Below, one piece after another: positions 8,269 to 17,454 of a stretch of DNA of 64,000 nt. The DNA is from Aeromicrobium sp. Leaf350 (GTDB lineage Bacteria; Actinomycetota; Actinomycetes; Propionibacteriales; Nocardioidaceae), in assembly GCF_916858655.1 (NCBI RefSeq), contig NZ_CAKASL010000001.1:1488001-1552000 (forward strand), given 5' to 3'. Position numbers and translations under genes: made by a program. The notes beneath the pieces are model-generated. The model worked only from the letters and a program-made list of their open reading frames with translations. It did not search any database and had not been told where the DNA came from. The stretch's first letter is position 1; each line of letters opens with the position of its first letter.

Positions 8269-9879
8269 GTGTCGGTCGACCTGCGACGAGCCGAGCCGAG
8301 CCGGCGGGGCGTGTTCACCGCCGTGCTGGGCTGCCTGGCCCTGCTCCTGGTCCTGCTGACCGTCGAGGTCGTCTCCGGGTGGGACCCCTTCGGCAGCTTC
8401 GACCGGTCGCTGTCCGACGACGCCGTCGCCACGACGTCCGACCACACCTGGCTGCTGCGCGCCTGCGAGGCGCTGGCCGAGGCCTTCGCCACGATCCCGG
8501 TCGTCGCGGTCGTCCTGGCGGTCGTCGCCTGGGCCGTCTGGCGGCGGGAGTGGCGCATCGCGACGTGGCTCGCGACGAGTGGTCTGGTCGTGCTCCTCGG
8601 CAACCCCGCGATCAAGTCGATCGTCGACCGCCCCCGCCCGCGCTGGAACGGCACCCTGCACGAGATCAGCGGCTGGTCCTTCCCGTCCGGCCACGCGGCG
8701 GGCGCCGGCCTGCTGCTCGTGATCGCCGTGCTGCTCACCATCATCACGACCGGCCGCGGCCTGAAGCGGCGTCTCCTCATCACGGTCTGGTCGCTGCTGG
8801 CCGTGGCCGTCGCTGCCAGCCGCGTCTTCCTCGGCGTCCACTACCCGACCGACGTCGTGGCGGGCCTCGCCTTCGGCGCCGGCGCGACCCTCGCCCTCTG
8901 GCTCCTCATCGCCACCGACGCGACCCGACTGCCGTCCGAGCTCGCCATGTTCACGGGCACGGGTGCTCGCCAGGCCGCCGTCGTGCTCAACCCGTCCAAG
9001 GTCGGCGACGTCGAGGAGTTCAAGACCCGCGTCCGCGTCGCGGCGACGACCCACGGCTGGAGCGAGCCCCTGTGGTTCGAGACGACGGTCGAGGACCCCG
9101 GTTACGGGCAGTCGCTCCAGGCGCTCGCCGCCGGCGTCGACCTCATCATCGCGGCCGGCGGCGACGGCACCGTCCGGGCGGTGTGCGAGGAGGCGGCCCG
9201 CACGGGGGTCGCGATCGGCGTCATCCCGCACGGCACCGGCAACCTGCTGGCCCGCAACCTCGGCATCCCGCTGAACTGGCGTGACGCGCTGGACGTCGCC
9301 TTCGGCGGCCAGGACAAGGCGATCGACCTGGCCCGCTACCGCACCGACTCCGGCGTCGACACCTCGTTCCTGGTCATGGCCGGTCTGGGCATGGACGCGA
9401 TGATCATGACCGGCGTCGACGACGACCTGAAGAAGCGTGTCGGCTACCTCGCGTACTTCGTCTCGGGCGTCAAGGCGCTGCGCTTCCCGGGCATGAAGGT
9501 CACGATCACGGTCGACGACGCCGAGCCCGTCAAGATGCGGGCCCGCACCGTCGTGATCGGCAACGTCGGCTTCCTGCAGGCCGGTATCCCGCTGCTGCCG
9601 GAGGCGCTCGTCGACGACGGCGAGCTCGACGTCGTGGTGCTGGCACCACGACGCTTCCTCGGCTGGCTCGGCATCGCCTGGAAGGTCATCACGCGGCGCA
9701 AGCGCAACACCGACCGCTTCGCCCGGTTCACGGGTCGCACGGTGCACATCCTGGCCGGCTCGAGCACCCCGATGCAGCTGGACGGCGACCCGGTCGGCGA
9801 GGGCACCGAGATCACTGCCGAGATCCGTCCGGGCGTCGTGCTCGTGCGGGTGCCGGTCGTGCCCGTCTCGGCCAGCTGA
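8269..9879 (+). CDS. PAP2 phosphatase fused to diacylglycerol/lipid kinase domain
   Basis: 536 residues. The N-terminal membrane half (about residues 15-220) has the three PAP2 motifs: KSIVDRPRPRW, FPSGHAAG and SRVFLGVHYPTDVVAG. The C-terminal half (about 235-530) is a DAGK-type kinase with AAGGDGTVRAV and GVIPHGTGNLLARNLGIP. It thus combines a lipid phosphate phosphatase and a lipid kinase in one polypeptide, plausibly acting on diacylglycerol, phosphatidate or an undecaprenyl lipid at the membrane. GTG at 8269 is chosen for the GGGAGG sequence 6 nt upstream; an upstream in-frame TTG lacks support. Confidence 0.88.
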   Translation: MSVDLRRAEPSRRGVFTAVLGCLALLLVLLTVEVVSGWDPFGSFDRSLSDDAVATTSDHTWLLRACEALAEAFATIPVVAVVLAVVAWAVWRREWRIATWLATSGLVVLLGNPAIKSIVDRPRPRWNGTLHEISGWSFPSGHAAGAGLLLVIAVLLTIITTGRGLKRRLLITVWSLLAVAVAASRVFLGVHYPTDVVAGLAFGAGATLALWLLIATDATRLPSELAMFTGTGARQAAVVLNPSKVGDVEEFKTRVRVAATTHGWSEPLWFETTVEDPGYGQSLQALAAGVDLIIAAGGDGTVRAVCEEAARTGVAIGVIPHGTGNLLARNLGIPLNWRDALDVAFGGQDKAIDLARYRTDSGVDTSFLVMAGLGMDAMIMTGVDDDLKKRVGYLAYFVSGVKALRFPGMKVTITVDDAEPVKMRARTVVIGNVGFLQAGIPLLPEALVDDGELDVVVLAPRRFLGWLGIAWKVITRRKRNTDRFARFTGRTVHILAGSSTPMQLDGDPVGEGTEITAEIRPGVVLVRVPVVPVSAS

Positions 9880-9900
9880 CGCGCGACGCCCCGCGCCCGG

Positions 9901-10287
9901 TCAGGCCGTGGGTGCGGGCTCGGGCAGCAGGCGCTCGAACGTGCGCGGCCGGATGCCGAAGCTGACGTCGGCCAGGAACACGACCTCGCCACCGAGGTGC
10001 AGCTCGACCCGGTTGACGTCGGCGGTCAGGTTCGCCGCCGTGCCCTGCTCGATCCATCGCCGCTGGCCCAGCAGCGTCACGAGCGCCACGAAGGCCCCGT
10101 TGTCGCGCTGGCCCCGGAAGACGACGGGACCGGGAGCGGTGTCGCGGATGACGAGCGCCTCACGACTGAGTCCGGGCACGTCGAGATCGACGGTGCAGCC
10201 GTGACGTCCGAAGCTGAAGCGGTCGCGGCCGCGCACCTCGACGTCGCCGGTCGCCCCGTCGGCCAGACGCCAGGACACCGTGAACAT
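9901..10287 (-). CDS. Small protein with a possible divergent FHA domain
   Basis: 128 residues, no membrane segment. The order RFSFGRHGCTVDLDVPGLSR, then LVIRD, then RDNGAFVAL resembles the GR..S..N spacing of forkhead-associated phosphothreonine-binding domains, but the usual His after Ser is missing. The ATG is preceded by GACAAT (10299..10294, minus strand) and 6 nt. It converges with the lipid kinase gene (21-nt gap). Function unknown. Confidence 0.65.
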   Translation of the reverse strand: MFTVSWRLADGATGDVEVRGRDRFSFGRHGCTVDLDVPGLSREALVIRDTAPGPVVFRGQRDNGAFVALVTLLGQRRWIEQGTAANLTADVNRVELHLGGEVVFLADVSFGIRPRTFERLLPEPAPTA

Positions 10288-10342
10288 GCCACGATTGTCG
10301 CCGATCCCGACGCCGCTGTCCGGCCTTTCGGCTGAAATCCCA

Positions 10343-10356
10343 GGGACCTAGGTCCC
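10343..10356. other. 14-bp perfect palindrome over the GH65 stop codon
   Basis: GGGACCTAGGTCCC is self-complementary and contains the TAG stop of the GH65 gene at 10348-10350. It is too short-looped for a strong hairpin, so a terminator role is weak; it may be chance. Confidence 0.4.
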
Positions 10357-12831
10357 GGGCACCGTCGCGGTGATGACCGAGCCGTCGCCCCGCTGGCGAC
10401 CGGGGACCGGCACGGGCTGACCTGCGAGCCGCGGACCCTGCCCGTCGAGCGCGATCGTGACGGGGCTGCCGCTCTTCACGCCGACCTTCTCGCCCCGCAC
10501 CGACAGCTCGGCCGCGTCGCCGTCCTCGACCACGAGCTCGACCTCCTCGGTGCGCACCGTGACGCGCACGCGGGTGCCGTGGAGCGTGATGCGGTAGGTC
10601 AGCTCGTGCCACTCCTCCGGCAGGCGCGGGTCGATCGTGAACTCGCCGCCGTGGTCACGGAAGCCGCCGAAGCCGCAGGCCAGGGCACTCCAAACGCCGC
10701 CCGTCGAGGCGACGTGCACACCGTCGGCGGTGTTGGCGTGCCGGTCGGCCAGGTCGACGTACAGCGCCGACAGGAAGTAGCGGAACGCCAGGTCGGCGTA
10801 CCCGACCTCGGCCGCGATGATCGACTGCACGACCGCCGAGAGCGTGGAGTCGCCCGTCGTGATCGGGTCGTAGTACTCGAAGTCGGCCCGCTTCTGCTCG
10901 GCGGTGAACTGGTCGCCCTGCAGGAACAGCGCCAGCACGACGTCGGCCTGCTTGAGCACCTGGAAGCGGTAGATCACCAGCGGGTGGTAGTTGAGCAGCA
11001 GGGGCCGCTTGTCGAGCGGCGTGTTGTCGAGGTCCCACACCTCGCGGTCGAGGAAGTGGAAGTCCTGCGGGTGGATGCCAAGGTGGTCGTCGAACGGGAT
11101 CGACATGTCCGTGGCCGCCTGCTCCCACGAGGCGACCTCGTCCTCGGTCAGACCGAGACGGCGGACGACCTGCTCGTGCTCGGCGGCGTCGCGCTCCTCG
11201 AGCTCGCGCACCGAGGCGGCGGCCCGGGCCAGGTTGAACCGCGCCATCACGTTGGTGAACAGGTTGTCGTTGACGACCGTCGTGTACTCGTCGGGTCCCG
11301 TGACGCCGTGGATGTGGAAGGAGCCGTCCTCCTCCGAGCGCCAGAAGCCCAGGTCGACGAACATGCGTGCCGTCTCGACGAGGATGTCGATCGCCTCGCG
11401 CGCCAGGAAGTCGGTGTCGCCCGTGGCCCGCACGTACTTGTCGATGGCGTACGAGATGTCGGCGTCGATGTGGTACTGCGCGGTGCCGGCGGCGTAGTAG
11501 GCCGAGGCCTCCTCGCCGTTGATCGTGCGCCAGGCGTAGAGCGCGCCCTGCTGGGCCAGCTCGTGGGCGCGCCGGCGTGCGGAGTCGAGCAGCGTGTAGC
11601 GGAAGCGCAGCGCCGAGCGGGCGATCTGCGGGGTCGTGTACGTCAGGAACGGCAGGGCGTAGATCTCGGTGTCCCAGAAGTAGTGGCCGCTGTAGCCCGA
11701 GCCCGTGACGCCCTTCGCGGGGATGCCGTTGCCCTCGGCGCGGGCCGAGGCCTGCAGCACCTGGAACAGGTTCCACCGCACGGCCTGCTGGACCTCCGGC
11801 TGACCGGGCACCTCGACGTCGGAGCGGGCCCAGAAGTCGGCGAGCCACGCGCGCTGTTCGGCCTGCTGCTGCTCGATGCCCTCCGCGCGGACGCGGTCGA
11901 GCGTGCGCCGGCAGCGGTCGATCAGCTCGCGCACCGGGACGCCGCGGGAGGTGTGGTACGCCACGACCTTGGTGAGGGTGATGGGCTCGCCGGGCTGCGC
12001 GTCGACGCGGAACGTCATCTTGGCGAGGTCGTCCTCGACCCGCACCTGCGTCGTGCTGGGGTTGGCCGTCTCGAGCCGGTGGTCGGCCGCGACCGCGAGG
12101 GTCATGCCGCTGTCGTGCGTGCGGTAGCCGAGCTCGACGCGACCGTCCTCGAGGCTGCCGCGGCTGTGCTGCGGATCGAGCACGCGACGGTCGAGGTTCT
12201 CGGACTTGCGCGGGTCGACGCCCTCGCCCATCGCCTTGGCGCGCACGTGGTACTCGTCCTCGCCGTCCTGGCGGTTGAGGATCTGCGAGCTGATCGCGAC
12301 CGGGGCGCTGGCGTCGAGCATCGTGACCTCGAAGGTCATGACGGCGAGGTGGCGCTGCTCGAAGGAGACCATGCGGCTCGAGCGGATGCGCACCCGCTTG
12401 CCCGCCGGCGTGCGCCACACGACCTCGCGACGCAGGACGCCCTCGCGGAAGTCGATCGACCGCTCGTACTCCGAGATGTCGGCGATGGGCAGCAGCAGCG
12501 GCTCGTCGTCGACGTAGAGGCGGATGACCTTGGCGTCGGGTGCGTTGACGATCGTCTGGCCCACGCGCGCGAAGCCGAACGCCTCCTCGGCGTGGCGGAT
12601 GGGCCACGTCTCGTGGAAGCCGTTCAGGAACGTGCCGTGGGCGTGCGAGTCGCGGCCCTCCTCGACGTTGCCGCGCAGGCCGAGGTAGCCGTTGCCGACC
12701 GCGAAGAGGGTCTCGGTGACCCCGAGGTCACCCGCGTCGTAGCGCTGCTCGACGAGGCGCCACTCGTCGACGGGGAAGCGGGTGCGGTCGAGGTACTCGT
12801 GCACCGGGGGTGCCTCGTGCGACGGGGTCAT
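10348..12831 (-). CDS. Glycoside hydrolase family 65 (trehalose/maltose-type phosphorylase or hydrolase)
   Basis: 827 residues. The N-terminal beta-sandwich contains ETLFAVGNGYLGLRGN, and the alpha/alpha barrel has KGVTGSGYSGHYFWDTEIYA and HGVTGPDEYTTVVNDN, where Glu at about residue 515 is the general acid of GH65. A short C-terminal beta domain follows. GH65 members cleave trehalose, maltose or kojibiose, usually by phosphorolysis giving beta-glucose 1-phosphate. The adjacent beta-phosphoglucomutase, 34 nt upstream in the same direction, is the enzyme that would use that product, so I favour a phosphorylase. AAGGAC precedes the ATG. Confidence 0.9.
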   Translation of the reverse strand: MTPSHEAPPVHEYLDRTRFPVDEWRLVEQRYDAGDLGVTETLFAVGNGYLGLRGNVEEGRDSHAHGTFLNGFHETWPIRHAEEAFGFARVGQTIVNAPDAKVIRLYVDDEPLLLPIADISEYERSIDFREGVLRREVVWRTPAGKRVRIRSSRMVSFEQRHLAVMTFEVTMLDASAPVAISSQILNRQDGEDEYHVRAKAMGEGVDPRKSENLDRRVLDPQHSRGSLEDGRVELGYRTHDSGMTLAVAADHRLETANPSTTQVRVEDDLAKMTFRVDAQPGEPITLTKVVAYHTSRGVPVRELIDRCRRTLDRVRAEGIEQQQAEQRAWLADFWARSDVEVPGQPEVQQAVRWNLFQVLQASARAEGNGIPAKGVTGSGYSGHYFWDTEIYALPFLTYTTPQIARSALRFRYTLLDSARRRAHELAQQGALYAWRTINGEEASAYYAAGTAQYHIDADISYAIDKYVRATGDTDFLAREAIDILVETARMFVDLGFWRSEEDGSFHIHGVTGPDEYTTVVNDNLFTNVMARFNLARAAASVRELEERDAAEHEQVVRRLGLTEDEVASWEQAATDMSIPFDDHLGIHPQDFHFLDREVWDLDNTPLDKRPLLLNYHPLVIYRFQVLKQADVVLALFLQGDQFTAEQKRADFEYYDPITTGDSTLSAVVQSIIAAEVGYADLAFRYFLSALYVDLADRHANTADGVHVASTGGVWSALACGFGGFRDHGGEFTIDPRLPEEWHELTYRITLHGTRVRVTVRTEEVELVVEDGDAAELSVRGEKVGVKSGSPVTIALDGQGPRLAGQPVPVPGRQRGDGSVITATVPGT

Positions 12832-12865
12832 GCGTGGTCCTTCGCTCGCTGGGGGTGACGCGCGC

Positions 12866-13576
12866 TCACAGCAGCTCCTCGAGGTCGTCGACCACCACGT
12901 CGGCTCCATGATCGCGCAGCGCCTCGGCTCCGGCGCCACGGTTCACGCCCACGACGAGACCGAAGTCACCGGCGGCACCGGCCTCGACCCCCGAGAGCGC
13001 GTCCTCCAGCACGACGGCCCGGCCGTGGGGGACGCCGAGCTGGTCGGCGGCGTACTCGTAGGTGTCGGGGGCGGGCTTGCCCGCCAGACCCGCCTCGGCC
13101 GCCACGCCGCCGTGGACGATGAGCTCGAACTCCTGGGTCATGCCCGCGGCCTCCAGCACGGCGGGCGCGTTGCGCGAGCTCGACACGATCGCGCGCCGGA
13201 CGCCCTTCTCCTTCAGCGCGGCGACGAGCGCCACCGAGCCCGGGTACGCCTCCACGCCCTCGTCCTCCAGGACCTGGGAGAACACGTCGTTCTTGCGATT
13301 GCCGAGGCCGCCGACCGTCTCGGCGTCGGACGGGTCGTCGTGGGTGCCCTCGGGAAGGGTGATGCCCCGCGACTCGAGGAACGACCGCACCCCGTCGTAG
13401 CGCGGCTTGCCGTCGACGTAGCGGTGGTAGTCGGCGTCGGTGTACGGCTCGTCGACGCCCTTCGACCGCAGGTAGTCGTTGAACATCTGGGCCCAGGCAC
13501 GCATGTGCACCTCGGCGGTCGGCGTGATCACGCCGTCGAGGTCGAACAGTGCCGCGTCGTACTTGCTCCAGTCCAC
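12866..13576 (-). CDS. Beta-phosphoglucomutase family HAD hydrolase
   Basis: 236 residues from the GTG at 13576. Motif I is [12 protein letters not shown] with its two Asp residues, motif II is AIVSSSRNA and motif III/IV is [20 protein letters not shown]. The substrate-binding cap lies between. It is expected to convert beta-glucose 1-phosphate to glucose 6-phosphate, pairing with the downstream GH65 enzyme. I prefer this GTG because TAGGCT (13589..13584) ends 7 nt upstream; an in-frame ATG at 13606 would add 10 residues. Confidence 0.88.
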   Translation of the reverse strand: MDWSKYDAALFDLDGVITPTAEVHMRAWAQMFNDYLRSKGVDEPYTDADYHRYVDGKPRYDGVRSFLESRGITLPEGTHDDPSDAETVGGLGNRKNDVFSQVLEDEGVEAYPGSVALVAALKEKGVRRAIVSSSRNAPAVLEAAGMTQEFELIVHGGVAAEAGLAGKPAPDTYEYAADQLGVPHGRAVVLEDALSGVEAGAAGDFGLVVGVNRGAGAEALRDHGADVVVDDLEELL

Positions 13577-13643
13577 GACGACGAGCCTAGGCCGGTCGTG
13601 TGTCATGAGCGTGAACCGGTGTCCGCCCCCTACGCTCGGAGCC
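13577..13643. promoter_or_regulatory. Divergent promoters for the phosphoglucomutase and arcA
   Basis: Minus strand: TAGGCT at 13589..13584, 7 nt before GTG 13576. Plus strand: TACGCT at 13631-13636, 7 nt before ATG 13644. Both predict leaderless mRNAs. No operator palindrome is evident between them. Confidence 0.5.
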
Positions 13644-14840
13644 ATGACGGAGCGTCAACGGTTCGGGGTCGACAGCGAGGTCGGACGACTGCGGACGGTG
13701 ATGCTGCACCGTCCGGGGGCGGAGATCGCCCGGCTCACGCCGCGCAACAACGACGCGCTCCTGTTCGACGGGATCCCGTGGCTCGGGCGCGCGCAGGAGG
13801 AGCACGACGCCTTCGCCGCCGCGCTCCGCTCGCAGGACGTCGAGGTGCTGTACCTGGTCGAGCTGCTGCAGCAGACGCTCGAGTCCGCGGCGGCCCGCGA
13901 GCAGGTGATCGCCTCGACGACCGACGCGCTGCACCTCGGCGACGCGTTGCAGACCTACCTGACCGGCTGGCTCACCGACCTGCACCCGACCGACCTCGCG
14001 GCGGTCCTGACGGCGGGTCTCCGCAACGACGAGGTTCCGGTGCGGACGCTCGTGACGAGCCTGCTCCGCCACGACGACTTCGTGATCGACCCGCTGCCGA
14101 ACCTGCTCTTCACGCGCGACTCCTCGGTGTGGCTGCCCGACCGGGTCGCGGTCACGAGCCTGGCGATGCCCGCCCGTGTGCGGGAGACCCAGCTGACCGG
14201 CCTCGTCTACGCGCATCACCCGCGCTTCGCCGGCGCACCGCTCGTGCACGGTCCGCACCTGGAGCACGTCGAGGGCGGTGACGTGCTCCTGCTGGCGCCC
14301 GGCGTGGTCGCGATCGGCGTGGGCGAGCGCACGACCCCGGCCGGGGCCGAGCGCTTCGCGCGGCAGGTGCTGGGCGAGGGCCTGGCGCACACGGTGCTGG
14401 CGGTGCCGATCGCCCAGGAGCGCGCCACGATGCACCTCGACACGATCGTGACGATGGTCGACGTCGACACGGTCGTGATCTTCCCGACCATGGCCGACGA
14501 CCTCGAGGCCGTGAGCCTCACGCTCAGCGACGGCGAGCTCGTCGTCGGATCGCGGCAGCCGTTCTTCGCCGCGGCGGCGACCGCGATGGGCATCGACGAG
14601 CTGCGCCGCATCGACACGGGCCTCGATCCCGTGACGGCCGAGCGCGAGCAGTGGGACGACGGCAACAACACCCTCGCGATCGGGCCCCGCCTCGCCGTGG
14701 CCTACGAGCGCAACGAGCAGACGAACGCCCGGCTCGCCGAGCAGGGCATCGAGGTCGTCGCGATCAGCGGCAGCGAGCTCGGCTCGGGTCGCGGCGGGCC
14801 CCGGTGCATGTCGTGCCCCGTGCTCCGCGACCCGGCGTGA
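13644..14840 (+). CDS. arcA: Arginine deiminase
   Basis: 398 residues. Motifs of the guanidino-modifying enzyme family are present: [21 protein letters not shown], the catalytic [11 protein letters not shown] and the nucleophile Cys388 in [11 protein letters not shown]. It hydrolyses L-arginine to citrulline and ammonia in the cytosol. No ornithine carbamoyltransferase, carbamate kinase or arginine-ornithine antiporter is encoded nearby, so a full ADI pathway is not shown by this window. The mRNA is probably leaderless. Confidence 0.95.
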   Translation: MTERQRFGVDSEVGRLRTVMLHRPGAEIARLTPRNNDALLFDGIPWLGRAQEEHDAFAAALRSQDVEVLYLVELLQQTLESAAAREQVIASTTDALHLGDALQTYLTGWLTDLHPTDLAAVLTAGLRNDEVPVRTLVTSLLRHDDFVIDPLPNLLFTRDSSVWLPDRVAVTSLAMPARVRETQLTGLVYAHHPRFAGAPLVHGPHLEHVEGGDVLLLAPGVVAIGVGERTTPAGAERFARQVLGEGLAHTVLAVPIAQERATMHLDTIVTMVDVDTVVIFPTMADDLEAVSLTLSDGELVVGSRQPFFAAAATAMGIDELRRIDTGLDPVTAEREQWDDGNNTLAIGPRLAVAYERNEQTNARLAEQGIEVVAISGSELGSGRGGPRCMSCPVLRDPA

Positions 14841-14865
14841 ACCTCGCAACCACCCCTGCTGTTTG

Positions 14866-14901
14866 AGGAACCCCCTTCGAGGCTCCTTCGTCGCACCTCA
14901 G
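14866..14901 (-). repeat. TGAGGTGCG repeat, copy A (shortened)
   Basis: On the minus strand it reads TGAGGTGCGACGAAGG, then AGCCTCGAAGGGGGTTCCT. Compared with copies at 19659-19702 and 35738-35782, an internal GAGCG unit is missing. Its initial TGA is the stop codon of the nitroreductase gene. It occupies the gap between converging arcA and that gene. Confidence 0.7.
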
Positions 14902-15599
14902 TCGAAGAAGGTAACGGCGTCGCTCACGTCGGCGCGGTGCGCTCGGAAGGAGTTCGCCGGGTGCTCGGGATCGGGCCAGCCGAACGAGATGCCGCAGACG
15001 ACCTGGCGGTCCTCGCCCCAGCCGATGCGTTCGTGCAGCACCTCGGACTTCATCGCGACGGCGGCCTGGGCGATCGTGCCGATGCCGTGCGCCTGGGCCG
15101 CGAGCAGGAACGACTGCACGTAGAGGCCGCAGTCGACGTAGCCGTACGGACCCAGGTCGGCCGGCGCCGAGACCACGGCGACGTGCGGGGCGTCGAAGAA
15201 GTCGAAGTTGCGGAGCATCTGCACGGCCGAGGCCTCGCGGTCGCCCCGCGCGACGCCCACCGCGTCGTACAGCTGCAGGCCGACCTCGCGTCGGCGCTCC
15301 TGGTGCACGCCCGCGTACCCGGGTGGGAAGGGGATGTCGGGGGTGATGCGCTGGTCGCTCGCGAACACCGAGCGCAGGTCGTCGATCGCGTCACCGGAGA
15401 AGATCGCGAGCTGCCACGGCTGCGTGTTGCACCACGACGGAGTGCGCTGCGCGGCGGCGAGGACGGCCTCGATCGTCGCGCGCGGGACGGGCTCGGGGAG
15501 GAAGCCGCGACAGCTCCACCGCTCGGCCAACGCCTGGACCACGGTCACATCGCTCGCGTCCTCGGAGGTCGATGATTCGTTCTGCGCCGCCATGGTCAT
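14898..15599 (-). CDS. Nitroreductase family protein
   Basis: 233 residues. The FMN-binding start WSCRGFLPEPVPRATIEAVL and AAQRTPSWCNTQPWQLAIF, and the later LYVQSFLLAAQAHGIGTIAQ, are typical of oxygen-insensitive nitroreductases, NAD(P)H-dependent flavoenzymes acting on nitroaromatics or quinone-like compounds. I start at the ATG at 15599; a second ATG two codons later is equally possible. It is divergent from an SDR gene; the 59-nt gap contains GTCATCATGAC, a small palindrome. Confidence 0.88.
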   Translation of the reverse strand: MTMAAQNESSTSEDASDVTVVQALAERWSCRGFLPEPVPRATIEAVLAAAQRTPSWCNTQPWQLAIFSGDAIDDLRSVFASDQRITPDIPFPPGYAGVHQERRREVGLQLYDAVGVARGDREASAVQMLRNFDFFDAPHVAVVSAPADLGPYGYVDCGLYVQSFLLAAQAHGIGTIAQAAVAMKSEVLHERIGWGEDRQVVCGISFGWPDPEHPANSFRAHRADVSDAVTFFD

Positions 15600-15658
15600 C
15601 GTGCCACCACCACTGTCATGATGACCAGACTGCCACACACGATCGACCTGGAGGACGC

Positions 15659-16516
15659 ATGTCACTGGCCGGAGTCACCATCATCATGTCCGGCGGGAGC
15701 CGGGGCATCGGCGAGGCCATCGCCGTGCGGGCCGCCCGCGACGGGGCGAACGTCGCACTGCTGGCCAAGACCGCCGAGCCTCACCCGAACCTGCCGGGCA
15801 CGATCTACACCGCCGCCGAGGCCGTGGAGGCCGCCGGCGGCAAGGCCCTGCCGCTCGTCGGCGACGTGCGCGACGACGCCTTCGTCGCCGACGCGGTCGC
15901 GCAGACCGCCGAGACCTTCGGGGGCATCGACGTCGTCGTGAACAACGCGAGCGCGATCGACCTGTCCCGCACCGAGGACATCTCGATGAAGAAGTACGAC
16001 CTGATGAACGACATCAACTGCCGCGGGTCGTTCCTGCTCAGCAAGACCTCGATCCCGTGGCTGAAGCAGTCGGCGAACCCGCACATCCTGACGCTCAGCC
16101 CGCCGATCAGCCTCGACCCGAAGTGGCACACGACGTTCACGGCCTACACGATCGCGAAGTTCGGCATGAGCCTGGTGACGATGGGCCTGGCCGGTGAGCT
16201 GCGCGAGGACGGCGTCGCCGCGAACTCGCTGTGGCCGCGCACCGCGATCGACACCGCGGCCGTGCGCAACGTCGTCGGTCCCGGCCTCAGCGCCAGCTCG
16301 CGCACGCCGGCGATCATGGCCGACGCGGCCTACGAGATCCTGACCCGTCCCAGCCGGGAGTGCACCGGCAACTTCTTCATCGACGACGACGTGCTGGAGG
16401 GAGCCGGCGTCACCGACTTCAGCGTCTACCTCAACGGGGGCGAGGAGAAGGACCTGGCGCTCGACTTCTGGGTCGAGCCCAAGGGCCCGCACAACCCCGA
16501 CCTCAGCCTCCACTAG
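15659..16516 (+). CDS. Short-chain dehydrogenase, HSDL2-like
   Basis: 285 residues. Cofactor motif MSGGSRGIGEAIA near the N-terminus, NNASAI, and the catalytic YTIAK are present. The long insertion TAEPHPNLPGTIYTAAEAVE and the C-terminal extension ending DFWVEPKGPHNPDLSLH match the HSDL2/SDR subgroup linked to lipid or acyl metabolism. GGAGG lies 5 nt before the ATG. Substrate unknown; the neighbouring acyl-CoA genes begin 3 kb away. Confidence 0.9.
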   Translation: MSLAGVTIIMSGGSRGIGEAIAVRAARDGANVALLAKTAEPHPNLPGTIYTAAEAVEAAGGKALPLVGDVRDDAFVADAVAQTAETFGGIDVVVNNASAIDLSRTEDISMKKYDLMNDINCRGSFLLSKTSIPWLKQSANPHILTLSPPISLDPKWHTTFTAYTIAKFGMSLVTMGLAGELREDGVAANSLWPRTAIDTAAVRNVVGPGLSASSRTPAIMADAAYEILTRPSRECTGNFFIDDDVLEGAGVTDFSVYLNGGEEKDLALDFWVEPKGPHNPDLSLH

Positions 16517-16522
16517 CCGGCC

Positions 16523-16581
16523 AGATGTGTGGCCCTGCGCCCCATCTCGTGACGAGAACTGGGGCGCGGGGCCACACATCT
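16523..16581. repeat. AGATGTG-type hairpin, copy 2
   Basis: The arms are 16523-16544 and 16560-16581, pairing at 21 of 22 positions; each begins or ends with AGATGTGTGGCC or its complement. The 15-nt interior itself contains TCTCGT/ACGAGA. It fills the gap between the converging SDR and iron-ABC ATPase genes and probably ends both transcripts. Confidence 0.8.
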
Positions 16582-16587
16582 CGGTGG

Positions 16588-17454
16588 TCAGGGAGCGGTG
16601 GGGGCGGCCGCTCGGCTGCGGCCGAGCGGCACGACGAGCGGCGTGCCGGTCACCGGGTCGGGGACGACCTGGCAGGGCAGGCCGAACACGTCCTGCACGA
16701 CCTCGGCGGTGATGATGTCCGTCGGCGACCCCTGCGCGATGATGTGGCCGTCCTTCATCGCGACGATGTGCTGCGCGTAGCGGCACGCGAGGTTGAGGTC
16801 GTGCAGCACCATCACGACGGTCTTGCCGTGCTCGGTGTTGAGCTCGTCCAGGAGGTCCAGCAGGTCGACCTGGTGGCTGATGTCGAGGAACGTCGTGGGC
16901 TCGTCGAGCAGCACCAGGTCGGTGTCCTGCGCGAGCACCATCGCGATCCAGACGCGCTGGCGCTGACCACCGGACAGCTCGGCCAGGGTGCGACCGGCGA
17001 GCTCGGTCGTGTGCGTCGCGGCGAGCGCGATCTCCACGGCAGCGTCGTCCTCCGCGCTCCAGCGTCGGAACCACCCCTGGTGCGGGTACCGGCCGCGACC
17101 CACGAGGTCGGCGACGGTGATGCCGTCGGGCGCCACCGGATTCTGCGGCAGCAGTCCCATGACGCGCGCGATCTCGGTGCTGTTCCACTCCTTGAGCGGC
17201 TGGCCGTCGAGCTCGACCGCGCCGGAGCGCGGCTTCAGCAGGCGAACGAGCCCGCGCAGCAGCGTGGACTTGCCACACCCGTTGGCACCCACGATGACCG
17301 TGACCTTGCCGTCGGGGACGTCGAGGTCCAGCGAGTGCACGATGTCGACGCCGTTGTACCCGAGCGTCAGGTCGCGGGCGCGCAGGTCGTGGTGCCGCGA
17401 CGGCGCGTCGGCCGCCGCCAGGGCGACCGGGGGCGGGATCTCGCGATCGGTCAT
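16588..17454 (-). CDS. Iron-siderophore ABC transporter ATPase (FepC/FecE type)
   Basis: 288 residues. Walker A is GANGCGKST, the signature is LSGGQRQRVWIAM, and Walker B is LVLLDEPTTFLD, followed by ISHQVDLLDLLDEL, which is typical of ferric-siderophore ATPases. It energises the two FepD/FepG-like permeases encoded immediately upstream in the operon, overlapping the last by 4 nt. An Ala/Pro-rich C-terminal tail is present. Last gene of the operon. Confidence 0.93.
   Translation of the reverse strand: MTDREIPPPVALAAADAPSRHHDLRARDLTLGYNGVDIVHSLDLDVPDGKVTVIVGANGCGKSTLLRGLVRLLKPRSGAVELDGQPLKEWNSTEIARVMGLLPQNPVAPDGITVADLVGRGRYPHQGWFRRWSAEDDAAVEIALAATHTTELAGRTLAELSGGQRQRVWIAMVLAQDTDLVLLDEPTTFLDISHQVDLLDLLDELNTEHGKTVVMVLHDLNLACRYAQHIVAMKDGHIIAQGSPTDIITAEVVQDVFGLPCQVVPDPVTGTPLVVPLGRSRAAAPTAP

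Noticed and set aside
10579..12858. 759-codon open frame on the plus strand
   Set aside because: Antisense to the GH65 gene, whose catalytic motifs are intact; the frame's protein is composed of biased His/Arg/Val repeats.
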